From Isosphaeraceae bacterium EP7 (lineage in GTDB: Bacteria > Planctomycetota > Planctomycetia > Isosphaerales > Isosphaeraceae), in the NCBI GenBank assembly GCA_038400315.1, contig CP151667.1, forward strand, positions 4,971,174 to 5,035,173: a DNA stretch of 64,000 nucleotides, given 5' to 3'. The position numbers and the translations under genes were made by a program. Position 1 is the first letter of the stretch. Every line of letters starts with the position of its first letter. A model generated the notes under the pieces. The model was not told the DNA's origin. It searched no databases and worked only from the letters and a program-made list of their open reading frames with translations. Below, piece after piece: positions 18,951-27,275 of the stretch.

Positions 18951-20756
18951 TCACTCGTCTCCGTTGTCGAGGACCGACAGGAAGGCTTCCTGCGAGATCT
19001 CGACGTTGCCCACCTGCTTCATCCGCTTCTTGCCTTCCTTCTGCTTCTCCAACAGCTTACGTTTGCGGCTGATGTCGCCGCCGTAGCACTTCGCGGTCAC
19101 GTTCTTGCGCAGGGCGGAGATCGATTCGCGGGCGATCACGCGGCTGCCGATCGCGGCCTGGATGGCGACCTCGAACTGGTGTCGGTCGATCTCACCCCGC
19201 AGCTTCTTGACCAGCTTGCGGCCTCGACGGTCGGCGTGCGCCTTGTGGACCACGATCGAGAGGGCGTCGACCCGCGAGCCGGCCACCAGGATGTCGAGGC
19301 GGCAGAGGTCGCTGTCCTTATAGCCGATCAGCTCGTAATCCATCGTGCCGTAGCCGCGCGTGGCGCTCTTTAGCTTATCGTAGAGGTCGTAGATCATCTC
19401 GGCCAGGGGCAGCTCGTAAGTGAGGATCGCCCGGGTCGGCGTAATGTACTCGGTCTTCAGATAGATCCCGCGCCGGTCCTCGCAGAGCTGCATGATCGCG
19501 CCGATGCAGTCCTTGGGGATGATGAAGTTGACCTTAGCGCACGGCTCGCGGAATTCCTCGATATCGCCGGCCTCGGGGATCCTCGTCGGGTTGGAGACGT
19601 GCATCGTCTCCCCCTGGCGGGTGACGATCTCGTAGGTGACCGTGGGCGCGGTCTGGACGAGCATCAGCTTACTCTCGCGCTCCAGGCGTTGCTGGACGAT
19701 CTCCATGTGGAGCATGCCCAGAAACCCGCAGCGGAAGCCGAACCCGAGGGCATCGGACGACTCGGGCTCGTAGGTGAAGCTCGAATCGTTCAGGGCGAGC
19801 TTCTGGAGCGCCGTGCGCAGGTCTTCGAACTCGTTGTTCGTCGCCGGGAAGAGGCCGCAATAGACGACCTGGACGGGCTCTTTGTAGCCATCCAGGGCGA
19901 CCGTGGCGCTCCGGTTCGCGTCGGTGATCGTGTCGCCGATGCGTACGTCGGCCAGGTTCTTGATATTCGCCGCGACGTAGCCGACCTGTCCGACCCCCAA
20001 CTCGTCGCAGGCGGTCTCGTGGGGGCGGAATCGGCCCAGCCCGGTGACTTCGTACTCGGTGCCACCGGCCATCAGGCGAATCTTCTGGCCAACCTTGAGG
20101 CAGCCGTCGATGACCCGGACGTACGTGACAACGCCCTGATAGTCGTCGAACTTGGAGTCGAAGATGAGCGCCCGCAGCGGCTCATCGGGCGAGCCGCCGG
20201 GCGGCGGGACGCGCTCGATGATCGCCTTGAAGACGTCGGGCACCCCCTGGCCGGTCTTGGCGCTGACGGCCAGGACCTCGTCCGGGTCGATGCCCAGCGT
20301 GGCCATGATCTCTTCCTTGATCTCGTCGGGCCGCGAGGCCTGCATGTCGATCTTGTTCAAGACCGGCACGATCGTCAGGTCGCCGGCAATCGCCAGATAG
20401 GCATTGGCGACCGTCTGGGCCTGCACGCCTTGCGTCGAGTCGACGAGGAGGATGGCCCCCTCGCATGCGGCCAGGCTGCGCGAGACTTCGTAATTGAAGT
20501 CGACGTGGCCCGGCGTGTCGATCAGGTTGAGTTCGTAGACCTGGCCTTCGTGGGTATAGTTGATCGCGACGGCGCGGGCCTTGATGGTGATGCCGCGCTC
20601 GCGTTCCAGGTCCATGTCGTCGAGGAGCTGCTCGCGGAACTCGCGGTTGGTGATCGCGCCGGACTGGAGCAGGATCTGGTCGGCAAGTGTGCTCTTGCCG
20701 TGGTCGATGTGGGCGATGATCGAGAAGTTGCGGATGAATTTGGGGTCGAAGACCAT
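18951..20756 (-). CDS. lepA: Elongation factor 4 (LepA) GTPase
   Basis: A 601-residue translational GTPase of normal LepA length. G1 is AHIDHGKSTLAD (about residues 14-25), switch II IDTPGHVDF, G4 VPVLNKIDM. The C-terminal LepA-specific domain is present (KLVKKLRGEIDRHQFEVAIQ and the basic ISRKRKLLEKQKEGKKRMK). LepA acts on stalled or mis-translocated ribosomes and on initiation. It is encoded 43 bases upstream of the signal peptidase pair, recalling the classical lepA-lepB operon of proteobacteria. Confidence 0.97.
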   Translation of the reverse strand: MVFDPKFIRNFSIIAHIDHGKSTLADQILLQSGAITNREFREQLLDDMDLERERGITIKARAVAINYTHEGQVYELNLIDTPGHVDFNYEVSRSLAACEGAILLVDSTQGVQAQTVANAYLAIAGDLTIVPVLNKIDMQASRPDEIKEEIMATLGIDPDEVLAVSAKTGQGVPDVFKAIIERVPPPGGSPDEPLRALIFDSKFDDYQGVVTYVRVIDGCLKVGQKIRLMAGGTEYEVTGLGRFRPHETACDELGVGQVGYVAANIKNLADVRIGDTITDANRSATVALDGYKEPVQVVYCGLFPATNNEFEDLRTALQKLALNDSSFTYEPESSDALGFGFRCGFLGMLHMEIVQQRLERESKLMLVQTAPTVTYEIVTRQGETMHVSNPTRIPEAGDIEEFREPCAKVNFIIPKDCIGAIMQLCEDRRGIYLKTEYITPTRAILTYELPLAEMIYDLYDKLKSATRGYGTMDYELIGYKDSDLCRLDILVAGSRVDALSIVVHKAHADRRGRKLVKKLRGEIDRHQFEVAIQAAIGSRVIARESISALRKNVTAKCYGGDISRKRKLLEKQKEGKKRMKQVGNVEISQEAFLSVLDNGDE

Positions 20757-20956
20757 CGAAGGTTCCCGGGGACGGGGTTCGGTCGATCGCGGGGCGGATC
20801 GGCGGGCCTGGTCGCGGGAAACCCCACCTCAGAAGGTCGGGGCGCGCCGGTGGGGGCCTTGGGGACGCATCTTGGTCCCCTGGATTATAGGCGGGAACCA
20901 CGCCCCGGGTAAGCGGAATCGCCCGGGGACTGATTCCCGTGTCGAATTCTCGGTCA

Positions 20957-21955
20957 TCAGACGGCTGAGTGAAGGCCAAATGTGGCCCGAGCCCAGCCCG
21001 CCGCGCCAATAAAACCGGCGTCGCCGCCCAGCTCAGCGTATGCGATGAGCGTCTTCTGGGCCGGAGTCGGGAAGGCAAGCTCCCGCACGTCGGCCTGGAT
21101 CTGGCTGAGGAACTTGTGGCCAGCGGCGATCATCCCGCCCGAGAAGAGGACGATGTCGGGGTCGATCGTATGCATCAGATTGACGGCGCCGAAGGCCAGG
21201 TAGCGGGCCGTCTCACGCATCAGGCGGATTGCCAGCGCGTCTCCGGCCTCGGCGGCATCGTTGATAAGGCGGCTGGTCAATTCTTCCTCGGCATGGATCT
21301 CGGCCAGGCTCGAACCAGGCTCGACCTCGATCGCCTCAATGGCCCGCTTCACCAATGCGGTGGCCGACGCGTAGGCTTCCAGGTGCCCGCGCTTGCCGCA
21401 GGGGCATAGGCGGCCTCCTTCCATCTGGATCACGATGTGGCCGCACTCGCCTCCGTGGCTGTGCTGCCCCTCAATGATGTTGCCGCTCTCCACGATTCCG
21501 CAGCCGATTCCGGTGCCCAGGGTGAACAGGACGAGGCTCTGGGTCTTGCGGCCGGCTCCCGCCCAGTATTCCCCGTAGGCAGCGGCGTTTGCGTCATTCT
21601 GGAGCACCGTCTGCTTGCCCAGCTCGATCGCCAGCAGGTCGCGGATCGGCAGGTTGGTCCAACCCGGGAGATTCGGCGGATCGAGCAGCTTGCCGGCGCG
21701 GATATCCATCGTGCCTGGCGAACCGAGCCCGACACCGGCGATGGCGTCCCATCCAAGCCCGCTGGCCGCGACCGCGCGTCGGCCGGCTTCGGCGAGATTC
21801 GCCAGCCCAACGAGCGGCCCTTTGTCGGCCTCCGTCGGTAGGCTGACCGACGAGATCGGGTGCCCCCCGTCGTCAACGACGCCGCTCTTTATGTTGGTCC
21901 CGCCCAGGTCAATCCCCAGGTAATAGGGGGGGCGTTGGTTAGCGGCGTCGCTCAT
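20957..21955 (-). CDS. ROK family sugar kinase (glucokinase-like)
   Basis: A 332-residue cytoplasmic kinase. The phosphate-binding motif LGIDLGGTNIKSGVVD opens the protein (about residues 13-28). The catalytic aspartate is in LQNDANAAAYGE (about 118-129). The ROK zinc site is intact: GECGHIVIQ followed by CPCGKRGHLEAYAS. Bacterial glucokinases of the GlcK type have this exact arrangement, but some ROK kinases use other hexoses or N-acetylated sugars, so glucose is an inference. It lies about 200 bases upstream of lepA on the same strand and is divergent from the DUF1570 gene. Confidence 0.9.
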   Translation of the reverse strand: MSDAANQRPPYYLGIDLGGTNIKSGVVDDGGHPISSVSLPTEADKGPLVGLANLAEAGRRAVAASGLGWDAIAGVGLGSPGTMDIRAGKLLDPPNLPGWTNLPIRDLLAIELGKQTVLQNDANAAAYGEYWAGAGRKTQSLVLFTLGTGIGCGIVESGNIIEGQHSHGGECGHIVIQMEGGRLCPCGKRGHLEAYASATALVKRAIEAIEVEPGSSLAEIHAEEELTSRLINDAAEAGDALAIRLMRETARYLAFGAVNLMHTIDPDIVLFSGGMIAAGHKFLSQIQADVRELAFPTPAQKTLIAYAELGGDAGFIGAAGWARATFGLHSAV

Positions 21956-22187
21956 GCAAGGCCTCGGAGACGCGAGAGTCGCGGCTGAAGAGAGGGGGGT
22001 CGGTTATGATCGCGGGGGCGATTACGGCTGCGGTGTGGGCCGATCATGGCGGAGCGGGGACGTGGTCTGCGGCCGAAAGATCGGCTATCTTAGCCAAGGG
22101 CGCGGCGGTCGGTCAAACGCAACGGCCGCTTCGCCGCAAGGCTTAGCCAGGCTCGGATTTCGGGGCGACGTACCGGAGGTCGGGGCG

Positions 22188-23132
22188 ATGAGACGACGCT
22201 GGTTCCTGAGGGGCATCGTCGCGGCCGCCGCCTCGGAGTTTGGGGCTTCACGGCTACTTGCGCGAGCGTTTGACGACCCGGAACCGGCCAAAGGGGACGG
22301 TGCCCAGGCTGTCATTGAGCTTTGCCGCAAGGTTGGATTGGACCGATCCGAGATCGAGCGGGGGACGGGCAAGTTGTTTGTGGCCGCGGGGGACGCTCCG
22401 CCGGCGTTCCGCCGTGAAGCTCTGAAGATTTGCGAGCTGATGGCGAGGTCGTATCTCGAGCACTTCAAGGCCAAAGGCTTCGAGGTCAAAGCACCCGACA
22501 CCCCGATGGTCATCGTGACACTCGCCAGCGTGAAGTCCTTCGAGGCCTTCACGGGCGAGAAATCCACCGGGGGTGGAGGCCATTTCGACCTCGAGACCAA
22601 CCGCCTCGTCATGTTCAACTTCAAAGCCAACGATGCGCCCCAGGTCGGCTCGGCCGAGATGGTAAATCGCCTGACCTTGATCCACGAGGCGATGCACCAG
22701 CTCTGCTACAACACGGGCTTGCTCGACCTGAACGCCGACGTCCCGATCGCGATCAGCGAGGGGTTTGCAACCTATGCAGAGCCCTGGAATTCTTCGACGA
22801 AAAAGGGCTTTGGCGCAAGAAACCCCGGCCGAGCCCTCGGTCTTTCGCAAGGCGTCCAGGAGGCCGGCGGGTGGACACCGATCCGGACGGTGATCGCTGA
22901 TGACGAGGTCTTCCAACCCGGCAAGGCCCGGTCGCTGGCCTATTCCCAGAGCTGGTTGCTCACGAGGGTTCTCATGCAGGAAGCCCCCAAGCGGGCGAAG
23001 TTCCGGGCGTATCTCACGGCGCTGAAACAGCAGCAGGACACGACCGGGCGGGTTGAGCTCTTCGAGACGCACCTCGGCAGCCTCGATTCGCTCGATCGAG
23101 AGCTGCGGAAGGCTGCCGGGATGCGGTCCTGA
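22188..23132 (+). CDS. DUF1570 domain protein, probable secreted metallopeptidase
   Basis: A 314-residue protein. The ATG at 22188 is chosen over an upstream in-frame start because GGAGG (22175-22179) lies eight bases before it and the product then opens with MRRRWFLRGIVAAAASEFG, a probable export signal. The core has HEAMHQLCYN (an HExxH zinc-binding motif, about residue 170) followed by a VPIAISEGFATYAE segment, whose glutamate is a likely third ligand. DUF1570 proteins are found widely in planctomycetes and are thought to be peptidases related to gluzincins; no activity is established. The stop is 16 bases from the convergent secA-like stop. Confidence 0.85.
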   Translation: MRRRWFLRGIVAAAASEFGASRLLARAFDDPEPAKGDGAQAVIELCRKVGLDRSEIERGTGKLFVAAGDAPPAFRREALKICELMARSYLEHFKAKGFEVKAPDTPMVIVTLASVKSFEAFTGEKSTGGGGHFDLETNRLVMFNFKANDAPQVGSAEMVNRLTLIHEAMHQLCYNTGLLDLNADVPIAISEGFATYAEPWNSSTKKGFGARNPGRALGLSQGVQEAGGWTPIRTVIADDEVFQPGKARSLAYSQSWLLTRVLMQEAPKRAKFRAYLTALKQQQDTTGRVELFETHLGSLDSLDRELRKAAGMRS

Positions 23133-23148
23133 TTCTCGTCGGGTCGGA

Positions 23149-25098
23149 TCAGCCAAGGACCGGATTCAGGCCCATGTTCTTGCGCATCTCGGCGCGTTGC
23201 TTCTCGTATTCCATCAAGAGCTTGCGATCGCGGAAATGCGACCGTTCCTTGCGGGCCTGGGCACGCAGGACGAGGTTACGCATGGACCGGCTGGTCAACT
23301 CGCCCTTACCCGCGTAGCGTTTGCGGATCCGGATCGCCGGCTTCTCGCCGTAAGCTTCAATGATCTCGTCTTCCAGCGAGACGAAGAACTGGCAGACGCC
23401 CGGATCGCCCTGGCGGGCACACCGGCCCGCGAGTTGACGGTCGACCCGGCGCGACTCGTGCCGCTCAGTCCCCATGACGTGCAGTCCGCCCTGCTCGCTC
23501 ACGTGATCGCCGAGCTTGATGTCCGTACCGCGCCCGGCCATATTGGTGGCGACGGTGACGCGGCCAGGTTGCCCGGCCTGCGAGACGATCTGGGCCTCGA
23601 TCTCATGGTTCTTGGCGTTCAGGACCTGATGCTCGATTCCCGCCGCGTTGAGCAAGGCGCTCAGCTTCTCAGACTTCTCGATCGATCGGGTGCCGACGAG
23701 CACGGGAACGTCGAGCTTGTTCCACTCGACGATCTGATCGGCAACGGCCTGGAACTTCTCGTCCTCGGTCGAGAAGATGCGGTCGGGGATCATCCGCCGC
23801 ATCCCCTTGCGATTGGTGGGGACGGGGAAGACCCTCAGCTTGTAGGTCCTGGACAGCTCGCGGGCGTCGGACGACGCGGTCCCGGTCATGCCGCCGAGCT
23901 TCTTGTATCGCAGGAAGAAGTCCTGAACGGTGACGCGGGCCGCCGTGATCGTCTCCAGGGTGACTTCCAGCTTTTCCTTGGCCTGGATCGCCTGGTGCAG
24001 CCCGTCCTGCCACTGCCTGCCCGGCATCAAGCGGCCGGTGAACTCATCGACAATGACAACCTCGTTGTCCATGACCACGTAATCGCGGTCCTTCAAGTAG
24101 GCGATCTGCCCGCGCAGGGCCCGCTCGACGTATTCGTAGAGCCCGTCCACCGTCAGGGTGACGAACGACGAGTGGCCGGCGACGGCCTGTACCTTGCGGC
24201 GGCCGGCGATGTTCAATTCGGCCTTACGCTCGGCGGGGTCGTACTTGAAGTCCTTGCCGCGGACCAGGGTCGCGGCAAGCTGGTCGGCGCCATAGTAGGC
24301 TGCCGCTTCTTCCTGGGTCGGCTGGTTGTTGGCCCCGATGATCAACGGGGTCCTGGCCTCGTCGATCAGGATGCTGTCGGCCTCGTCCACGATGCAGAAG
24401 TGATGGGTCCGCTGGACCGGCTTCTCGGAGTCGGCGTGCTGGCTCCGATTCAAGAACGCCTGCTCGAACGACTTGCGGTGGGTGTCGCCAAGCTGGAGCC
24501 GCTTGAGCTCGTCGCGGAGGAAGTCGAAGCCAAATTCCTTCGACGTCCCGTAGGTTATGTCCTGGTTGTAGGCATTCCGGCGCTCGGGATCGCTCATCCC
24601 CGTCTGGATGCAACCGACGGTCATGCCGAGCAGGGCGTAGACCTGCTGGTTCCAGTCGGCGTCGCGCTTGGCCAGGTAGTCATTGACTGTGACGACGTGC
24701 GTCCCTTTGCCTTGCAGGGCATTGAGATACGCCGGCAGCGTGGCGACGAGCGTCTTCCCCTCGCCGGTCTCCATCTCCGCGATGCATTTGAAATGGATGG
24801 CCGCGCCTCCGACAAGCTGGACGTCATAATGACGCTGCTTCACGGTGCGCTTGGCCGACTCGCGGACGAGGGCGAAGGCTTCGACGAGCAACCTGTTGAG
24901 CGACTCGCCCATCCGAGCCCGATGCCTGAGCGCCAGGCTCTTGGCGGCGAGACCGGCATCGGTCTCCGCTTCCAGCGCAGGCTCTAGCGCATTGATCTTG
25001 TCGACGAACAGGGCGTAGCGGCTGAGTCTCCCGGAATGGGTCGTGACCGCAAGACGCTGAACCTGGTTGTACCAATTCGGGCCGAGTCGACTCGCCAT
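23149..25098 (-). CDS. Short SecA-family translocase ATPase
   Basis: A 649-residue SecA homologue starting at MASRLGPNWYNQ. NBD1 has EMETGEGKTLVATLP (Walker A, about residues 108-122) and DEADSILIDEARTPLII (DEAD box); the preprotein-binding domain and NBD2 follow, with ATNMAGRGTDIKLG (motif V). Motif VI reads DRQLAGRCARQGDPG instead of the usual QLRGRxGRQGDPG. The protein ends inside the long helix of the scaffold domain (RSHFRDRKLLMEYEKQR), so the helical wing, two-helix finger and zinc-binding SEC-C tail of 800-900-residue SecA are absent. The end is a clean stop, not a frameshift. It may be a specialised second SecA or helicase-like relative. It follows the ftsQ-like gene on the same strand. 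Confidence 0.85.
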   Translation of the reverse strand: MASRLGPNWYNQVQRLAVTTHSGRLSRYALFVDKINALEPALEAETDAGLAAKSLALRHRARMGESLNRLLVEAFALVRESAKRTVKQRHYDVQLVGGAAIHFKCIAEMETGEGKTLVATLPAYLNALQGKGTHVVTVNDYLAKRDADWNQQVYALLGMTVGCIQTGMSDPERRNAYNQDITYGTSKEFGFDFLRDELKRLQLGDTHRKSFEQAFLNRSQHADSEKPVQRTHHFCIVDEADSILIDEARTPLIIGANNQPTQEEAAAYYGADQLAATLVRGKDFKYDPAERKAELNIAGRRKVQAVAGHSSFVTLTVDGLYEYVERALRGQIAYLKDRDYVVMDNEVVIVDEFTGRLMPGRQWQDGLHQAIQAKEKLEVTLETITAARVTVQDFFLRYKKLGGMTGTASSDARELSRTYKLRVFPVPTNRKGMRRMIPDRIFSTEDEKFQAVADQIVEWNKLDVPVLVGTRSIEKSEKLSALLNAAGIEHQVLNAKNHEIEAQIVSQAGQPGRVTVATNMAGRGTDIKLGDHVSEQGGLHVMGTERHESRRVDRQLAGRCARQGDPGVCQFFVSLEDEIIEAYGEKPAIRIRKRYAGKGELTSRSMRNLVLRAQARKERSHFRDRKLLMEYEKQRAEMRKNMGLNPVLG

Positions 25099-25272
25099 GA
25101 CCCCGGGTCTCCCTCTTCGATCGCGCACAACATCGGGCTACGAACACCTTGGATCGCGACGCCAGATCGCGGACGATTCGGCGCGCAGGCGTTCATCGAC
25201 AACGGGACAGGCACGACCCCGATCCTCCCGCGCGGTCGCACCGATTTCTCCGCGCGAGCGGAGGTTCGCGCG

Positions 25273-26337
25273 TCAACGAGCCGGTGCGGGCGAATCCGGC
25301 TCGGAGTTCGGGCGCAATCCGTGGCGACCGAAGATCAGGAAGTCGGGCCTGGAGAGGGATAAGGTCCCCTGACGCGAGACCCACTCCTGGAGAAACCGCC
25401 ATTTCGTCGCGGCATCGTGGCTCCCTGGCCGCTCGTCGCCGGGAGCTTCACCCCAGAGGATCGTGGTGCCGTCCGCGGTGCTGAGGAAAATGCCCCGACC
25501 CTCGTCGGGGAAGATCATCAAAATCGTCGGGGCGATCTTATCCGCGTCCTCTCGGTGCGTCCTGAGCAGCGCGGCCATCCGGGCCGCCCCTAACTGAGGG
25601 CTCATCGAGCCGGATTTGGCCACCGCAGTTGAGTTCGGTCGATCCGCTTCGTCGGGGGGTGACTTCCAGGGGTAGCCCGGCTTGCGCTCGTAAGGTCGGG
25701 GCACTTCGTTGGGTGGCCCGCTCGATTTGGTCTCGGTCTGGGTCACGATCCGGGGGAGCGGGCCCGTGGCCGTCCGGTCCAGGTCGTCCAGAGGCAGGAT
25801 GACGGCATCGCCGTCGATGACGTAATTCTCCGTGGGATCCTTCCAGGAGACGTACGCGACGGGCTCGCGGTAGCGGAGCTCGACCGTCAACTGGCGCGGG
25901 AACCTGGGCTCGACCCGAACGACCCTCTCGACCCAGGGACTATCCAGGGCGAAGGAGCGGTACAGGTTCTCGGGCTCAGCGGGGTCGAGGAGCGAGATCG
26001 GTCGGTTCCAGTGGCCGTCTCGCTGAACCGATTCCAGGATGCCCCGGGCTCCTGACTGGATCCATGGGGGTGGCTTCGGGGTCAGCTCGATCTCATCGAA
26101 GCGAATCTGATAAGTGTCCTGGCCGTGTAGCCACGCGCGGATCCCTGCGAGACCGCGGCTACCCCCGGCGAAAAGCGCCACGAAGAGTGCCAGGCCGAGG
26201 AGGATCGCGGCGATGAGCCTGGCACGGGCGATGTGACGGACCCCCGCAGGGCGAGAAAGGCCCGAGAACCTCCGGCGAAAGCCGTCGCCGGGACGACCTT
26301 CGGTCGCGCCGGATGGCGTCGGATCGCGGCGGTCCAT
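25273..26337 (-). CDS. ftsQ: FtsQ/DivIB-like cell division protein
   Basis: A 354-residue bitopic protein with GGAGGG seven bases before the ATG at 26337. A basic cytoplasmic head (about 45 residues) is followed by one transmembrane helix (AAILLGLALFVALFAGG) and a POTRA-like module (IRFDEIELTPKPPPW to PRFPRQLTVELRYREPVAYV, about residues 80-165). The FtsQ beta domain comes next, with YVIDGDAVILPLDDLDR, the usual post-POTRA strand. FtsQ normally links FtsB/FtsL to the septal peptidoglycan machinery. Planctomycetes lack FtsZ, so retention here is notable. A proline-rich stretch (PNEVPRPYERKPGYPW) interrupts the beta domain. Location directly after murB supports the call. Confidence 0.8.
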   Translation of the reverse strand: MDRRDPTPSGATEGRPGDGFRRRFSGLSRPAGVRHIARARLIAAILLGLALFVALFAGGSRGLAGIRAWLHGQDTYQIRFDEIELTPKPPPWIQSGARGILESVQRDGHWNRPISLLDPAEPENLYRSFALDSPWVERVVRVEPRFPRQLTVELRYREPVAYVSWKDPTENYVIDGDAVILPLDDLDRTATGPLPRIVTQTETKSSGPPNEVPRPYERKPGYPWKSPPDEADRPNSTAVAKSGSMSPQLGAARMAALLRTHREDADKIAPTILMIFPDEGRGIFLSTADGTTILWGEAPGDERPGSHDAATKWRFLQEWVSRQGTLSLSRPDFLIFGRHGLRPNSEPDSPAPAR

Positions 26338-26393
26338 CACCTAGCCCTCCGACATTCCGTCGTTCCCGGATTTCACGTCGACTTGTCGTCCGA

Positions 26394-27275
26394 CTACCAG
26401 ACCTGGATCTGAAGTTCCAGGTCGTAGCCGAATTGCTGCCGGACCCGGTCGCGGACCTGGTCGATCAGGGTGAGGACATCGGCGGAGGTGGCGCCACGCT
26501 CGGCCAGGATGTAGTTGGCGTGGCGATCCGACACCTCGGCGTGCCCGACCCGGGCGCCGCGCATGCCGGCCTGATCGATCAGCATGCCGGCGGAGACCTC
26601 TGGGCTCGGATTCTTGAAGATGCAGCCCGACGACTGGTGGCCGTAAGGCTGGTTTTCTTTCTTGATGATCCAGATCCGCCGCATTCGCTTGATGACCGTC
26701 TCTTGATCTTCCGACTCGAATTCGAGGCGGGCCGAGAGGACGATCTCGTCGTCCAGGTCCGACTTGCGGTACGAGAACCCGGCCTCGTCGCGATCGATCT
26801 CCTGGATCTGCCCGGCGGAGTCGAGCAGCGTGATGCTGCGGATGAACTGGCCGATGGCCCCCTGCCGTCCGCCGGAGTTTCCCTTGATCGCTCCACCCAG
26901 TGTTCCCGGGATGCCCGTGAGCAATTCCAGGCCGCCGAGACCGACGCGGGCCGTCTGAGAGATGAGGGCCGTCAGCGGGACGGCGGCGCCCGCCTCGACC
27001 CGGTTCCCTTCCACCTTCACGTCGGAGAACGAGGGGCTTTCCAGGTGGACGACCAGGCCCGGAACCCCCTCATCGCGGACGAGGATGTTGGAACCGCCGG
27101 CGAGCACGCGAACCGGTAACCCGGCTTCGCGCGCCCGGGCGACCAATCCTGCCAGCTCCTCGGCGTTGCTGGGCTTCGCCAGGAATTGCGCGGGGCCACC
27201 CAGGCGCAACCATGTATAAGCGGCCAGCGACTCAGCCGGCCTGACGATCTCGCGGAAGTCGTCCAAGGAATGCAT
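26394..27275 (-). CDS. murB: UDP-N-acetylenolpyruvoylglucosamine reductase MurB
   Basis: A 293-residue FAD enzyme that reduces UDP-GlcNAc-enolpyruvate to UDP-MurNAc in peptidoglycan synthesis. The FAD-binding PCMH-type fold is visible: NTxLRLGGPA equivalent at YTWLRLGGPAQF (20-31), VLAGGSNILV (58-66), GIPGTLGGAIKGNSG (121-135). The substrate tyrosine motif is FSYRKSD (167-173). The loop that carries the proton-donor serine in well-studied MurB reads SSGCIFKNP, with Cys218 in the serine position. The start lies 44 bases inside the murC-like gene, suggesting translational coupling. It is of the shorter (type IIb) class. Confidence 0.95.
   Translation of the reverse strand: MHSLDDFREIVRPAESLAAYTWLRLGGPAQFLAKPSNAEELAGLVARAREAGLPVRVLAGGSNILVRDEGVPGLVVHLESPSFSDVKVEGNRVEAGAAVPLTALISQTARVGLGGLELLTGIPGTLGGAIKGNSGGRQGAIGQFIRSITLLDSAGQIQEIDRDEAGFSYRKSDLDDEIVLSARLEFESEDQETVIKRMRRIWIIKKENQPYGHQSSGCIFKNPSPEVSAGMLIDQAGMRGARVGHAEVSDRHANYILAERGATSADVLTLIDQVRDRVRQQFGYDLELQIQVW

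Noticed and set aside
23053-24987. Plus-strand frame of 644 codons opposite the secA-like gene
   Set aside because: The minus strand codes a clear SecA with all NBD motifs; this frame has only low-complexity residues.
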